This document shows, one piece after another, positions 1-9,994 of a DNA stretch of 64,000 nt; position 1 is the first letter of the stretch; every line of letters starts with the position of its first letter. The position numbers were made by a program, and so were the translations under genes. The stretch lies in contig CACBAO010000006.1 in NCBI GenBank assembly GCA_902537235.1, positions 1 to 64,000 of the forward strand. The letters run 5' to 3'. The stretch is from an uncultured Alphaproteobacteria bacterium. GTDB taxonomy: Bacteria; Pseudomonadota; Alphaproteobacteria; Rhodobacterales; Rhodobacteraceae. Under the pieces are notes generated by a model that saw nothing but the letters and a program-made list of their open reading frames with translations, made no database searches and was not told the origin of the DNA.

Positions 1-2
1 CG

Positions 3-653
3 TCGGGCCTAGCCTTAACTATTTTTGGGCTGGGAATAGCAGCTCTAATGGGTCACCCTTACACTGGTATAAAATCACCACAAATTTCAACCATTTCAAT
101 TCCTTTTATAAGTGAAATCCCAGTACTCGGAACAATGTTTTTCCAACATGATTTGATAGTTTATCTATCGCTAATATCTGTGCTAGTCATTTGGTACTTT
201 CTTAATCGTATGAGAGCAGGGCTCATCCTCAGATCAGTAGGGGAAGATCATGATGTAGCACATTCATTAGGTTACAGAGTAGTAACTATCCGGTTTTTGG
301 CTATTACTTTTGGTGGAGCGATGGCCGGAGTTGGAGGAGGATATCTATCACTCGTGAGAGTTCCACAATGGACAGAGGGAATGACGGCCGGGGCAGGCTG
401 GATTGCCCTTGCTCTCGTTGTATTTTCGGGATGGAGACCCTTTCGGTTACTTATAGGAGCCTATATTTTCGGCGGTATAACAATTCTTCAGCTAAACTTG
501 CAAGCAATTGGGGTAAATATAAACATTGCGTTATTATCTATGGCTCCATATCTTGCAACGATATTAGCTTTAGTGGTAATATCAATGAGTCGATTCCGCG
601 GGAATAGGGGAGCTCCGGGATGTTTAGGTAGATCGTTTGTGAAGATAACATAA
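3..653 (+). CDS. ABC transporter permease, BMP/nucleoside (PnrD/YufQ-like) family, C-terminal part; truncated by window edge
   Basis: Reading frame is open to the left edge (SGLALTIFGLGIAALMGHPYTG...), multi-TM, ends ...NRGAPGCLGRSF as in this permease family; directly upstream of a BMP-family binding protein. Confidence 0.85.
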   Translation, partial: SGLALTIFGLGIAALMGHPYTGIKSPQISTISIPFISEIPVLGTMFFQHDLIVYLSLISVLVIWYFLNRMRAGLILRSVGEDHDVAHSLGYRVVTIRFLAITFGGAMAGVGGGYLSLVRVPQWTEGMTAGAGWIALALVVFSGWRPFRLLIGAYIFGGITILQLNLQAIGVNINIALLSMAPYLATILALVVISMSRFRGNRGAPGCLGRSFVKIT

Positions 654-677
654 CACTTATTTAAAAATGGAGAGAAT

Positions 678-1760
678 ATGAGACAATTTATGAAATATTT
701 TTCAGCTTCTTTTTTATTCATATCAATGGTGATTACTTCAAGTATCGCTATTGCGGCGGATTATAAAGTAGGCTTTATATATATTGGTCCTCCAGGGGAC
801 CACGGTTGGAATTATCAACATGACGTTGGGAGAAAAGCTGTGGATGAGGCTTTCGGAGATAAAGTAGAAACAGTCTTCCAAGAAAATGTTCCAGAAAGTG
901 CTGACGCTGAACGCGTAATGACCCAAATGGCTCTCTCTGGGGCAGATATGATTTTTGCTACGTCTTTTGGTTACATGGAACCTGTGCTAAATGTTGCAAA
1001 GAAGTTTCCAAAAGTAAAATTTGAACATGCCACTGGATATATGACTGCCGATAATGTTTCAACTTATAGTGCGAGGTTCTATGAAGGCAGAACAGTGGCA
1101 GGCCATATTGCAGGAAAGATGACTAAATCCAACACAATTGGATATGTCGCATCATATCCCATTCCTGAGGTTGTTAGAGGAATAAATTCTGCTTATCTTG
1201 CGGCAAAGAAAGCTAATCCAAATGTGGAATTCAAAGTTATTTGGATTTTCACATGGTATGACCCTGCTAAAGAGGCTGATGCCGCAAAAACCTTAATTTC
1301 CCAAGGTGCAGACGTTATATTACAGCACGTTGATAGTTCTGCTATAATGACCGTTGCAGAAGAAGCGGGAGTGTATGCCTTTGGTCAGGCATCCGATATG
1401 AGTGCCTTTGGCCCTAATGCTCATTTGACGGCTATTATCAATGGATGGGCTCCATATTATGTAAAAAAGGTTAAACAGGGTATGGATGGAACTTGGAAGG
1501 GTGCCGAACAAACCTTCGATGGAATTGGAGCGGGCATGGTCATTATTGGACCTCTTTCCGATAAGATTCCAGAAAGTGTAAAGAAAGAGGCAATGGCAAT
1601 CAGAGATGGTATTGCTTCGGGAGCACTTCATTCCTTTACAGGTCCAATAAATAAGCAAGATGGTTCGCCATGGCTAAAAGCTGGGGAAACAGCTGACATG
1701 GGTACTTTGCTAGGCATGAATTTCTATGTTGAAGGTATTGAGGGTGATATCCCGCAATAA
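678..1760 (+). CDS. BMP family ABC transporter substrate-binding protein (PnrA/Med-like)
   Basis: Signal peptide then YKVGFIYIGPPGDHGWNYQHDVGRK and later SAYLAAKKANPNVEFKVIWIFTWYDPAKEADAAKTLISQGADVILQHVDS; adjacent to permease. Confidence 0.93.
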   Translation: MRQFMKYFSASFLFISMVITSSIAIAADYKVGFIYIGPPGDHGWNYQHDVGRKAVDEAFGDKVETVFQENVPESADAERVMTQMALSGADMIFATSFGYMEPVLNVAKKFPKVKFEHATGYMTADNVSTYSARFYEGRTVAGHIAGKMTKSNTIGYVASYPIPEVVRGINSAYLAAKKANPNVEFKVIWIFTWYDPAKEADAAKTLISQGADVILQHVDSSAIMTVAEEAGVYAFGQASDMSAFGPNAHLTAIINGWAPYYVKKVKQGMDGTWKGAEQTFDGIGAGMVIIGPLSDKIPESVKKEAMAIRDGIASGALHSFTGPINKQDGSPWLKAGETADMGTLLGMNFYVEGIEGDIPQ

Positions 1761-1780
1761 AGTAAATTTGATAGTGGAAA

Positions 1781-1806
1781 AAGGCCCTCTCAAGGGCCTT
1801 TTTTTT
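1781..1806 (+). terminator. Rho-independent terminator
   Basis: AAGGCCCT-CTCA-AGGGCCTT perfect 8-bp stem, 4-nt loop, followed by a T run, just after the BMP binding protein. Confidence 0.9.
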
Positions 1807-1822
1807 GGAGATTTGTTAAAAA

Positions 1823-3109
1823 ATGAAAATATTTAAAGGAAGAATTTTTTCGTTTTTAAGGAAACCAGAAGATATTAATGATACTGGTAGCTACATTTAT
1901 CTAGAAAAGGGAGGAGTAGCATTTGATGATAAGGGGCTAATCATTGACGTTGACGACTATTCCAAACTTAGTAAGAAATATGAGAGTACTGAAACAATAG
2001 ATTTTGGTTCTAAAATAATCTTGCCCGGGTTTATAGATCTACACAATCATTTCCCCCAAACACAGGTAATCGCTTCATATGGAACAAAATTACTTGAATG
2101 GCTGAATAAATATACTTTCCCAAACGAAAGCTTATTTGTTGATGATAAGCATTGTGAAAGAGAGTCAAAAATATTTTTAGATTTATTAAATCATAATGGT
2201 ATTACAACTTCTGTTTCATTTGGATCAGTGCACCCTAATTCAGTAGAATATCTATTTCAGGAAGCGCATAGAAGAAACATGTGTGTTATTGCCGGTAACG
2301 TGTTGATGGATAGAAATGCGCCAGATACAGTTCTAGAGAAAGCCGATAAAAGCTATTTAAGTAGCAAAGAGATAATTAGTAAGTGGCATAATGTCAGCCG
2401 TTGCAAATATGCAATAACACCTAGATTTGCAATAACCTCCACTCCTGAGTTGATGGAAGTTTCTCAAACCTTATGTGCTGAAAATCAATCATGTTATGTG
2501 CAAACGCATTTATCTGAAAATATAGACGAAATTAAAACAACACTGGAACTATTTCCAGATCAAAAAGATTACTTATCTATCTATGACAAATATAAGTTGC
2601 TCTCGAGCAAAACATTATTAGCTCATTCTATACACCTGGAAATGAACGAAATTGAGAGAATGAAAGAAACAAAGTCTATTGCTGTCCATTGCCCAACATC
2701 AAACCTATTTCTTGGAAGTGGGCTATTTAAATTTAAAGAGTTAGAAGAAAAAGGAGTGAGAACCGCAATAGCAACAGATGTAGGAGGCGGTACATCCTTC
2801 TCAATGTTAAGAACGCTGGACGAAGCGTACAAAATTCAGCAATTGGGAAACTATAGCCTAAATCCCCTAGCTTCATACTTTTGGTCAACGATGGGTAATG
2901 CAGAGTGTCTAGGACTTCAGGATCAAATCGGAACAATCAAGACCGGAAACTGTGCTGACTTGATAGTTTTAAATAGTAAAAGTACTCCTTTAATGAGACA
3001 TAGAATGGAAAAATGTAAAACAATTGAAGAAGAACTATTCATCCTTCAGACCTTAGGAGATGATCGAGCAATAGACTCGGTATTTATTGCTGGTAAAAAA
3101 ATTAAATAA
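1823..3109 (+). CDS. guaD: Guanine deaminase (amidohydrolase)
   Basis: PGFIDLHNHFPQTQVIASYGTKLLEWLNKYTFP motif; full-length amidohydrolase; purine-degradation context. Confidence 0.92.
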   Translation: MKIFKGRIFSFLRKPEDINDTGSYIYLEKGGVAFDDKGLIIDVDDYSKLSKKYESTETIDFGSKIILPGFIDLHNHFPQTQVIASYGTKLLEWLNKYTFPNESLFVDDKHCERESKIFLDLLNHNGITTSVSFGSVHPNSVEYLFQEAHRRNMCVIAGNVLMDRNAPDTVLEKADKSYLSSKEIISKWHNVSRCKYAITPRFAITSTPELMEVSQTLCAENQSCYVQTHLSENIDEIKTTLELFPDQKDYLSIYDKYKLLSSKTLLAHSIHLEMNEIERMKETKSIAVHCPTSNLFLGSGLFKFKELEEKGVRTAIATDVGGGTSFSMLRTLDEAYKIQQLGNYSLNPLASYFWSTMGNAECLGLQDQIGTIKTGNCADLIVLNSKSTPLMRHRMEKCKTIEEELFILQTLGDDRAIDSVFIAGKKIK

Positions 3110-3111
3110 CC

Positions 3112-3594
3112 TTACTGCTGATTTTTCAGCCTTATTTCTGCGATTTTGTGTATTTCCTCTATAGCTGTATCAAACTCTGTTTCAACAGTATTTTGTAGCC
3201 TCACCTCAATATTTCTAAATACTTCTTCTTTTTTTAAGCCTGATACAGCGATAATAAAAGGAAATTTGAATTTATTCATGTAGTCTTTGTTTAACATGCT
3301 CAATAGATTATATTCACTTCCAGAAAGATTATCCAGACCAGCTCGGTTTTGTTCTTTCTTTGAATGGGCTGTTAGGTTGTTCTGTTGTCCCTTCTTAATA
3401 CCTAATTCTGGATGTTCTAAAATTAGTTTCATTTTCGATTGATGATCCATCTTGGTTACGTAATCCTTCATTAAGCTCAATATTTCCGAGGGTGACAACG
3501 TATCCAAACGCTGGTGCTCGTATATTGCAAGAGCTATATGAGGTGAATTTTCATACAAGCTGCCATAATGCCTAATGAATTTTTCTTGCTCCAA
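3112..3594 (-). CDS. uraD: 2-oxo-4-hydroxy-4-carboxy-5-ureidoimidazoline (OHCU) decarboxylase
   Basis: ...EHPELGIKKGQ...LTAHSKKEQNRAGLDNLS...LNKDYMNKFKFPFIIAVSG; family-typical motifs and size. Confidence 0.92.
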   Translation of the reverse strand: MEQEKFIRHYGSLYENSPHIALAIYEHQRLDTLSPSEILSLMKDYVTKMDHQSKMKLILEHPELGIKKGQQNNLTAHSKKEQNRAGLDNLSGSEYNLLSMLNKDYMNKFKFPFIIAVSGLKKEEVFRNIEVRLQNTVETEFDTAIEEIHKIAEIRLKNQQ

Positions 3595-3671
3595 AGTTTG
3601 CCTTTTCTTTGGTTGTTTTTTGTCTCGTTATAGTTACCATGTAATATCAAAAAAAAAAAAGCTTTTAGTAA

Positions 3672-4025
3672 ATGACAAGTCTTACCACACATGTTTTAGA
3701 TTTGACGCAGGGGAAACCCGCGGATGCACTTGAAATTAGTTTTTATTCTACGCGTTCAGACACGAAAGAATTGATTGCTAATTTTGTAACCAATTCTGAT
3801 GGAAGATTAAATAAACCAATATTTGATCAGTCTAACATTCGAGAAGGATGGTATGAAATGGTATTTCATGCTGGAAAATATTTGGTGGCAAAACATAAAA
3901 TGAAAGAGACGGATTTATTTTTTGATAATATTTCTATCTGCTTTCAAATTAATGACCTAAAGCAACACTATCATGTCCCTCTGTTACTATCTAAGTTCGG
4001 CTACAGTACCTATCGAGGCAGTTAA
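3672..4025 (+). CDS. uraH: 5-hydroxyisourate hydrolase (transthyretin-like)
   Basis: N-term TTHVLDLTQGKPADALEI and C-term YSTYRGS signature. Confidence 0.95.
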   Translation: MTSLTTHVLDLTQGKPADALEISFYSTRSDTKELIANFVTNSDGRLNKPIFDQSNIREGWYEMVFHAGKYLVAKHKMKETDLFFDNISICFQINDLKQHYHVPLLLSKFGYSTYRGS

Positions 4026-4027
4026 GC

Positions 4028-5263
4028 ATGGATTTTGATTATCTTGAGTGGATAGAATTTATGGTTCGATGGTTTCATGTAATTGCTGGAATTGCATGGA
4101 TAGGATCTAGCTTTTATTTTATTGCGCTCGACCTAAGTCTAAGAAAATCATCCTCATTGCCTAAAGAGGCACACGGAGAGGCTTGGCAAGTTCATGGAGG
4201 TGGTTTTTATAATTTGGTAAAATATCTCGTGGCTCCAAATCATCTACCCGATCACTTAACTTGGTTTAAGTGGGAGGCTTATGCTACATGGATTACCGGT
4301 GCAGCGCTATTCATACTCGTCTACTATCTTGGTGCTGAACTATATCTAATTGATTATGAAAAAATTGAATTATCTAAAACTGCTGCTGTTTTAATATCAA
4401 TAGCAGGTGTTATATTTGGATGGGTGATATACGATCTAATATGCAGATTGCTGGTTGGCAAATCTAATTTAGTATTGTCAATTGTACTATTAATATTTTT
4501 TGCATTTTTGTCTTGGGCATCCTATTCATTACTAAGTTCGAGAGGGGCTTTTATGCAGATGGGAGTAACTCTTGGTACGATAATGGTAGCAAATGTTCTA
4601 ATGGTAATTATTCCAGGTCAGAAAAAAGTAGTAGCACAATTAATCGCCAAGAAGACACCCAGCCCTAAATATGGTATCCGTGCAAAACAAAGATCTCTTC
4701 ACAACAACTATTTGACCCTTCCTGTAATCTTTATAATGATCGGCAATCATTATCCTACCGCCTATGCTACCTCCTATTCTTGGGTGATAATTGTATTGAC
4801 CATAATTATAGGAGGCCTTGTTAGACATTTTTTTAATGAGAGACACGCTGGTAACAAGAGCCCGTATTGGGTTGCAATTCCAATTGTAATCCTATCATGG
4901 GGTTCTCTAATGTTGTCTGAAGTTGACGAACCTAGTTTGGACCAACTATTGCCAGAAAAGCTAAGCCTAATCGAAAGCTCATTTTCAAAAGAATTCAAAG
5001 ATAATATTATGGAGGTGACGGCTTATAAATGTTCCACTTGCCATGTTATGGAGCCATCTTGGGAAGGAATGAAAAAACCTCCTAAAGGGGTTTATTTGAG
5101 CGAATTCAGTCACTTGATTAATAACTATGAAACTATTTATAAGCAGGTTGCAGCGTCAAGGGCGATGCCACCTGGCAATATTACTTTTTTAGAAGACGAA
5201 GAGCGGTTATTGTACGCAAACCTTTTTCATAAGATCGAGGAAATATTAAGAGAAGAGAAGTGA
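4028..5263 (+). CDS. puuD: Urate hydroxylase PuuD, membrane-anchored with C-terminal cytochrome c domain
   Basis: Multi-TM N-terminal domain (WFHVIAGIAWIGSSFYF, GEAWQVHGGGFY), C-terminal haem motif CSTCH; flanked by uraH and allantoinase. Confidence 0.92.
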   Translation: MDFDYLEWIEFMVRWFHVIAGIAWIGSSFYFIALDLSLRKSSSLPKEAHGEAWQVHGGGFYNLVKYLVAPNHLPDHLTWFKWEAYATWITGAALFILVYYLGAELYLIDYEKIELSKTAAVLISIAGVIFGWVIYDLICRLLVGKSNLVLSIVLLIFFAFLSWASYSLLSSRGAFMQMGVTLGTIMVANVLMVIIPGQKKVVAQLIAKKTPSPKYGIRAKQRSLHNNYLTLPVIFIMIGNHYPTAYATSYSWVIIVLTIIIGGLVRHFFNERHAGNKSPYWVAIPIVILSWGSLMLSEVDEPSLDQLLPEKLSLIESSFSKEFKDNIMEVTAYKCSTCHVMEPSWEGMKKPPKGVYLSEFSHLINNYETIYKQVAASRAMPPGNITFLEDEERLLYANLFHKIEEILREEK

Positions 5264-6177
5264 GCAGTATGGAAACGAAACTCAGAGATCTAGAAGGTTA
5301 CCATGGTGAAATTCCTCACTTTAGCTGGCCAGGGGGTAGAAAGTTGGCGGTTCAATTCGTTTTGAACTTAGAAGAAGGTGGTGAAAATTCAATAATCTAT
5401 GGAGATAAGCATTCCGAGACTTTTCTTTCAGAGATCATAGGTGCCGAGCCATTTTTTGGTCAACGACACATGTCCATGGAAAGTTTATATGAATATGGTA
5501 CTAGAGCCGGTGTTTGGCGAATTTTAAAACTATTCAGAGAAAGACAAATCCCGATAACAATTTTCGCTGTAGCACAAGCTTTGGAAGAAAATCCAAGAAT
5601 TGTAGATCAAATTTTGAAAGATAATCATGAGATTTGTTCCCATGGACTAAGATGGATAAACTACAAAGATGTTCCCAGAGCCACTGAAAAAGAGCATATG
5701 CAAAAAGCAATAGAGATTCAAAAAAGAATTTGTGGAGAAAGACCTATGGGTTGGTACACAGGTCGTACCTCAGAGAATACAAGGGATTTGGTTTGTGAAG
5801 AAGGGGGCTTTCTTTATGACTCAGACGACTATAGTGATGACTTACCATTTTGGTCTAAAATGACAAAAAAGCCGCACTTAATTATACCTTACACTCTTGA
5901 TACTAATGACATGAGATTTCTAACCCCGCAAGGATTTCATAATGGCGAGCATTTTTTTAATTATCTTAAGGATAGTTTTGACTGTCTATACGAAGAAAGG
6001 CATGAAGGTTCTAAGATTATGAACATTGGACTTCATTGTCGTATAATTGGAAAACCGGGAAGGTTCCCAGCACTAAAAAAGTTTGTTGATTACATTCAGT
6101 CATTCAGCGATGTCTGGTTTACAACTAGAATAGGAATTGCGAGGCATTGGAGAAAGGTACTACCACATGAAAAATGA
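5260..6177 (+). CDS. puuE: Allantoinase PuuE (polysaccharide-deacetylase fold)
   Basis: EGGENSIIYGDKHSETFLSEIIG, EYGTRAGVWRILKLF, EICSHGLRW; 4-nt overlap with puuD. Confidence 0.93.
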   Translation: MSSMETKLRDLEGYHGEIPHFSWPGGRKLAVQFVLNLEEGGENSIIYGDKHSETFLSEIIGAEPFFGQRHMSMESLYEYGTRAGVWRILKLFRERQIPITIFAVAQALEENPRIVDQILKDNHEICSHGLRWINYKDVPRATEKEHMQKAIEIQKRICGERPMGWYTGRTSENTRDLVCEEGGFLYDSDDYSDDLPFWSKMTKKPHLIIPYTLDTNDMRFLTPQGFHNGEHFFNYLKDSFDCLYEERHEGSKIMNIGLHCRIIGKPGRFPALKKFVDYIQSFSDVWFTTRIGIARHWRKVLPHEK

Positions 6178-7162
6178 AGACAAATTAATAGTATCAAAAA
6201 AGGTTAATTTGGCATCACCGAAAGCAGGGGCAAAAATCATTGATGTGTCTGACGACTTTTTTGCAAAATGTGATCGAATGTTAAATGACACTGATCCCAT
6301 TTTCATTGACGATAAATATGATGATCATGGAAAATGGATGGATGGTTGGGAAAGCCGTAGAAAAAGAGTAGAAGGAAACGACTGGGCTATAATTGGCTTA
6401 GGAGGCAGATGTTCTATAGAGGATGTAGTAATTGATACTAGTCATTTTACTGGTAACTATCCGCCAGCTGCCTCGCTAGATTTCTCATCTAACAATAGTT
6501 ATGAAGCAGGATCTTTGGACTGGCACACACTTCTTGAAAAACAGATTTTGAAAGGAGATCACATAAATGAATATAAGCTCCTAAAAAATCAAAATGTAAC
6601 CTATGTAAGATTAAATATTTTCCCAGATGGAGGTGTAGCGCGGCTTAGACTTTTTGGAGATCTTATTCCCTTTTCTCAGGATCTATCTAAAGACTTAGAA
6701 TTATCTGCTTTAAAAAATGGAGGCAAAATCATTGGGTATAATAACGCACACTATGGCAATGTAAACGCTCTCCTGTCTGAAGGTAGAGGAACTACAATGG
6801 GCGACGGGTGGGAGACTCGGCGTAGGCGTGTCCCTGGAAATGATTTTATAATCATTGAATTAGGAACACCTGGGCTGATTTCGAATGTAGAAATAGATAC
6901 CTGTCACTTCAAGGGTAATTTTCCAGATAGAGCTTCAATTCAAACAATTGATTTAAAAAATGAAAAAGACAAAATAAAAGCATTTGAAGCTTCTAGTAAC
7001 TGGGAATTTTTTTTAGATGAGAAAAAATGCAAACCAGACTTTATTCATAACTTTGGAAAAAATGATTTCTTACACGAAAATACGGTCTCCCACGTGAGAT
7101 TAAACATCTATCCTGATGGGGGAGTTTCGAGATTTCGAATTTTTGGTCAACCAGTAAGCTAA
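6167..7162 (+). CDS. alc: Allantoicase
   Basis: Two allantoicase repeats (GKWMDGWESRRKRVEGNDWAIIGLG ... GDGWETRRRRVPGNDFIIIELG); ATG at 6167 preferred over 6137 (11-nt overlap with puuE). Confidence 0.95.
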   Translation: MKNEDKLIVSKKVNLASPKAGAKIIDVSDDFFAKCDRMLNDTDPIFIDDKYDDHGKWMDGWESRRKRVEGNDWAIIGLGGRCSIEDVVIDTSHFTGNYPPAASLDFSSNNSYEAGSLDWHTLLEKQILKGDHINEYKLLKNQNVTYVRLNIFPDGGVARLRLFGDLIPFSQDLSKDLELSALKNGGKIIGYNNAHYGNVNALLSEGRGTTMGDGWETRRRRVPGNDFIIIELGTPGLISNVEIDTCHFKGNFPDRASIQTIDLKNEKDKIKAFEASSNWEFFLDEKKCKPDFIHNFGKNDFLHENTVSHVRLNIYPDGGVSRFRIFGQPVS

Positions 7163-7163
7163 A

Positions 7164-7679
7164 ATGCATTTAAATTTAGAAAAGCTGACCGTAAGCCAGA
7201 AGTTATTCGAACCTTTTGGTGATGTAATTTCAAAAGGGATGGAAAATAATAAATTTCTGATAAATCAGGGATATTGTGAGAGGTTTGACGAGGTAGCAAC
7301 GGTACAAGTACTTGACAGAAAAGCTAATCCAATCATTTCAATATTTTCTGCTACTCCTAGAGAAAGACCAATAAAAATTGATTATCTGGAGATGCACCCT
7401 CTGGCGTCTCAAGCTTTTATGCCAATACAAAAAATAGATTGGCAAGTAGTCGTGGCAAATGATAAGGACGGATCCCCAGATCTTTCTTCAATTAAGTATT
7501 TCGGAGTGCCAGGTGATGTAGGTATAAATTACAATCCAAAAGTTTGGCATTTTCCACTGCTCGTTAATACTGCTCAAGATTTTTTGGTTATCGATAGATC
7601 ATCAGCATTGGATGCAGGCAAAGAAAATTTAAGAGAGTTTTTTTTTCAAAGCAATGGTAATGAGATTTACATAGAGTGA
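7164..7679 (+). CDS. allA: Ureidoglycolate lyase
   Basis: FEPFGDVI N-term, LEMHPLASQAFMPI, WHFPLLVN...FLVIDR motifs; follows allantoicase. Confidence 0.92.
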   Translation: MHLNLEKLTVSQKLFEPFGDVISKGMENNKFLINQGYCERFDEVATVQVLDRKANPIISIFSATPRERPIKIDYLEMHPLASQAFMPIQKIDWQVVVANDKDGSPDLSSIKYFGVPGDVGINYNPKVWHFPLLVNTAQDFLVIDRSSALDAGKENLREFFFQSNGNEIYIE

Positions 7680-9994
7680 TCATTATGCACCGCAGCTAAA
7701 ATTTTTGAAGGTGTTGCGGGAGCATTTAATAAATCTGCATTTGATGTTTCGCTAGCCATTGAGACGGCATTTTTCAAAGCCAAAAAGTGAGAAATGGATA
7801 GTAATAGAGGGGGCTCACCGACAGCTTTAGATCTAAATATTGTCTTCTCTTCATTGGGAGTATTCTCTAATAGCTTAATATTAAATTCAGGTGGTACATC
7901 TCGGCTTCCAGGTATTTTATACGTTGAGGGGCCAAGAGTTAAAAGTTTGCCTTCTGGATTAAAATATAGTTCTTCACAAGTTAGCCATCCTATACCCTGG
8001 ATGAAACCTCCTTCTATCTGCCCTCTATCAATTAGGGGGTTGAGAGAGCTCCCACAGTCTTGAATGATGTCTGCCCTAAGTATTCGACTTTCTCCTGTAT
8101 CAATATCTATAATTGCTTCCGATACTGCCGCTCCCCACGTGAAATAAAAATAGGGGCTTCCCTTAAATTTTTCCTGATCCCATGAGATTTTTGGTGTTTT
8201 ATAAAAGCCCGTTGATGAAAGAGATATTCTGTTTTCCCAGCAGGAAAATGCTAATTCCTTAAAGGTCATGCTTTTATTTCCGCTCAGTATCAGACCGTTC
8301 TTAAATTCAATAGAAGAGGGTGGCTTTTTAAAAACTTTGCTCGCGTGTTTAAGCATTCTTTGTTTGATAACAGTAGCTGCTTTCCACGCAGCCATACCAT
8401 TAATATCGGAGCCAGACGATGCAGCTGTAGCTGAGGTGTTTGGGACCTCATCGGTATTCGTTCCAGAAATATGTACATAGTCTAAAGGAATGTTGAAACA
8501 TTCTGAGACGACCTGAGCAACTTTGGTAAATAGGCCTTGTCCCATCTCTGTTCCGCCATGATTTAGTCTCACCGAACCATCTGTGTATACATGGACTAAT
8601 GCTCCTGCTTGATTTAAGGATACCTTATTAAAAGATATCCCAAACTTGGCAGGCATGAAGGCAATTCCTTTTCTGTAAGGCTGATTTTTATTAATTTGCG
8701 ACGTGTTAAACCTTTCTACAAGAAGCTTTCTTTTTTCTAGACCTGCGAAAGTTTCCATCTCATCAATTATTTTTTCAATTTTAATATTTTTAACTATTTG
8801 CCCATAGGGTGTTTTAATTCCATTTTTAGCGGAATAATAATTTTCACGTCTAAGTGCATCTAAATCGATTCCGAGAAATCGAGAAACTCTTTCAAGAATA
8901 GTCTCAATTGCAAGCATTCCTTGAGGGCCACCAAAGCCTCTAAACGCTGTGTTAGATACGGTGTTTGTTTTACATATATAGCCTCTTGCGGTAAAATCTT
9001 TAAAAGAGTAACAGTTATCTAAATGGGTCAATGCCCTCGACATTACAGGAGCTGACAGATCGCAGACATTACCTGCATTGCTAAGCAATGTGATATCTAA
9101 TCCCTTAATCTTTCCTTTTTTATTAAAACCTACGGTGTATTTCACTTCAAAGTCATGACGTTTCCCGGATGATGCCATGTCATCTTTGCGATTAAGACGA
9201 AGCTTAACAGGCTTATCCAAAATGTATGCTCCTAGAGCTGCTATGGCGGCGTATATTGTTGACTGGCTTTCTTTACCTCCAAAGCCACCGCCAAGTCTCC
9301 TGACCTTACTAGAGATCTTGGCCGCTGGAATATTTAAAACGTTGGATACACCATGCTGGACTTCAGTTGGATGTTGTGTGCTTGACCAGATTGTGAACTC
9401 AGAGTTTTCATGCGGAATGGCAAGAGCAATATGTGTCTCCAAATAAAAGTGATCTTGACCTCCCATAGAAAATGAACCCATAAGTTTATGGGGTGCCTGC
9501 TTAATCTGTTCGTTTGCCTTACCTCTCTCAAAGTGAATTGGTTTTAAAAAGAAGTTTTTTTTCTTGAACGCTAAATCCAAGTCTAATATCGGTGTTTTAT
9601 CTTTTTTATAGACAATCTTCACTTCATTTACGGCTGCCCTTGCTCTCTCCATTGATGAAGCAACAATGAGCCCGATAGGTTGGCCTACATAAGTCACCTC
9701 TTTTTCTGCAAAGATTGGCTCATCTACAAAAATAGGCGCTATATCATTCCTACCAGGTATGTCTTTTGCTGTAATAACTGTAATGCTTGGATCAAATTTT
9801 TTTGCTTTTTCGGTCTCAATAGAAGTTATCATACCAGATGGTATTTCTGAGAGAATAAGAGCTCCATGCAAAGTATTTTCTGACAATGGAATATCGTCTA
9901 TGTACTCGGCTCTTCCCGTAAGTTGTCTGAAAGACGAATCTTGGTAGTGAGACTTTCCAACTGAAATATTATTTTTGTTATCTAACGCCATCAA
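7667..9994 (-). CDS. xdhB: Xanthine dehydrogenase, molybdopterin-binding (large) subunit
   Basis: RRLGGGFGGKESQ, NTAFRGFGGPQGM, GGTEMGQGL, GEPPLLL motifs; 775 aa. Confidence 0.95.
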   Translation of the reverse strand: MMALDNKNNISVGKSHYQDSSFRQLTGRAEYIDDIPLSENTLHGALILSEIPSGMITSIETEKAKKFDPSITVITAKDIPGRNDIAPIFVDEPIFAEKEVTYVGQPIGLIVASSMERARAAVNEVKIVYKKDKTPILDLDLAFKKKNFFLKPIHFERGKANEQIKQAPHKLMGSFSMGGQDHFYLETHIALAIPHENSEFTIWSSTQHPTEVQHGVSNVLNIPAAKISSKVRRLGGGFGGKESQSTIYAAIAALGAYILDKPVKLRLNRKDDMASSGKRHDFEVKYTVGFNKKGKIKGLDITLLSNAGNVCDLSAPVMSRALTHLDNCYSFKDFTARGYICKTNTVSNTAFRGFGGPQGMLAIETILERVSRFLGIDLDALRRENYYSAKNGIKTPYGQIVKNIKIEKIIDEMETFAGLEKRKLLVERFNTSQINKNQPYRKGIAFMPAKFGISFNKVSLNQAGALVHVYTDGSVRLNHGGTEMGQGLFTKVAQVVSECFNIPLDYVHISGTNTDEVPNTSATAASSGSDINGMAAWKAATVIKQRMLKHASKVFKKPPSSIEFKNGLILSGNKSMTFKELAFSCWENRISLSSTGFYKTPKISWDQEKFKGSPYFYFTWGAAVSEAIIDIDTGESRILRADIIQDCGSSLNPLIDRGQIEGGFIQGIGWLTCEELYFNPEGKLLTLGPSTYKIPGSRDVPPEFNIKLLENTPNEEKTIFRSKAVGEPPLLLSISHFLALKNAVSMASETSNADLLNAPATPSKILAAVHNDHSM

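Noticed and set aside
1320-1658. 112-aa ORF on the minus strand inside the BMP binding protein
   Set aside because: Antisense shadow ORF of a strongly supported CDS; no recognisable protein features
3645-3662. Poly-A run upstream of uraH
   Set aside because: Simple homopolymer in an AT-rich genome; no stem to make it a terminator
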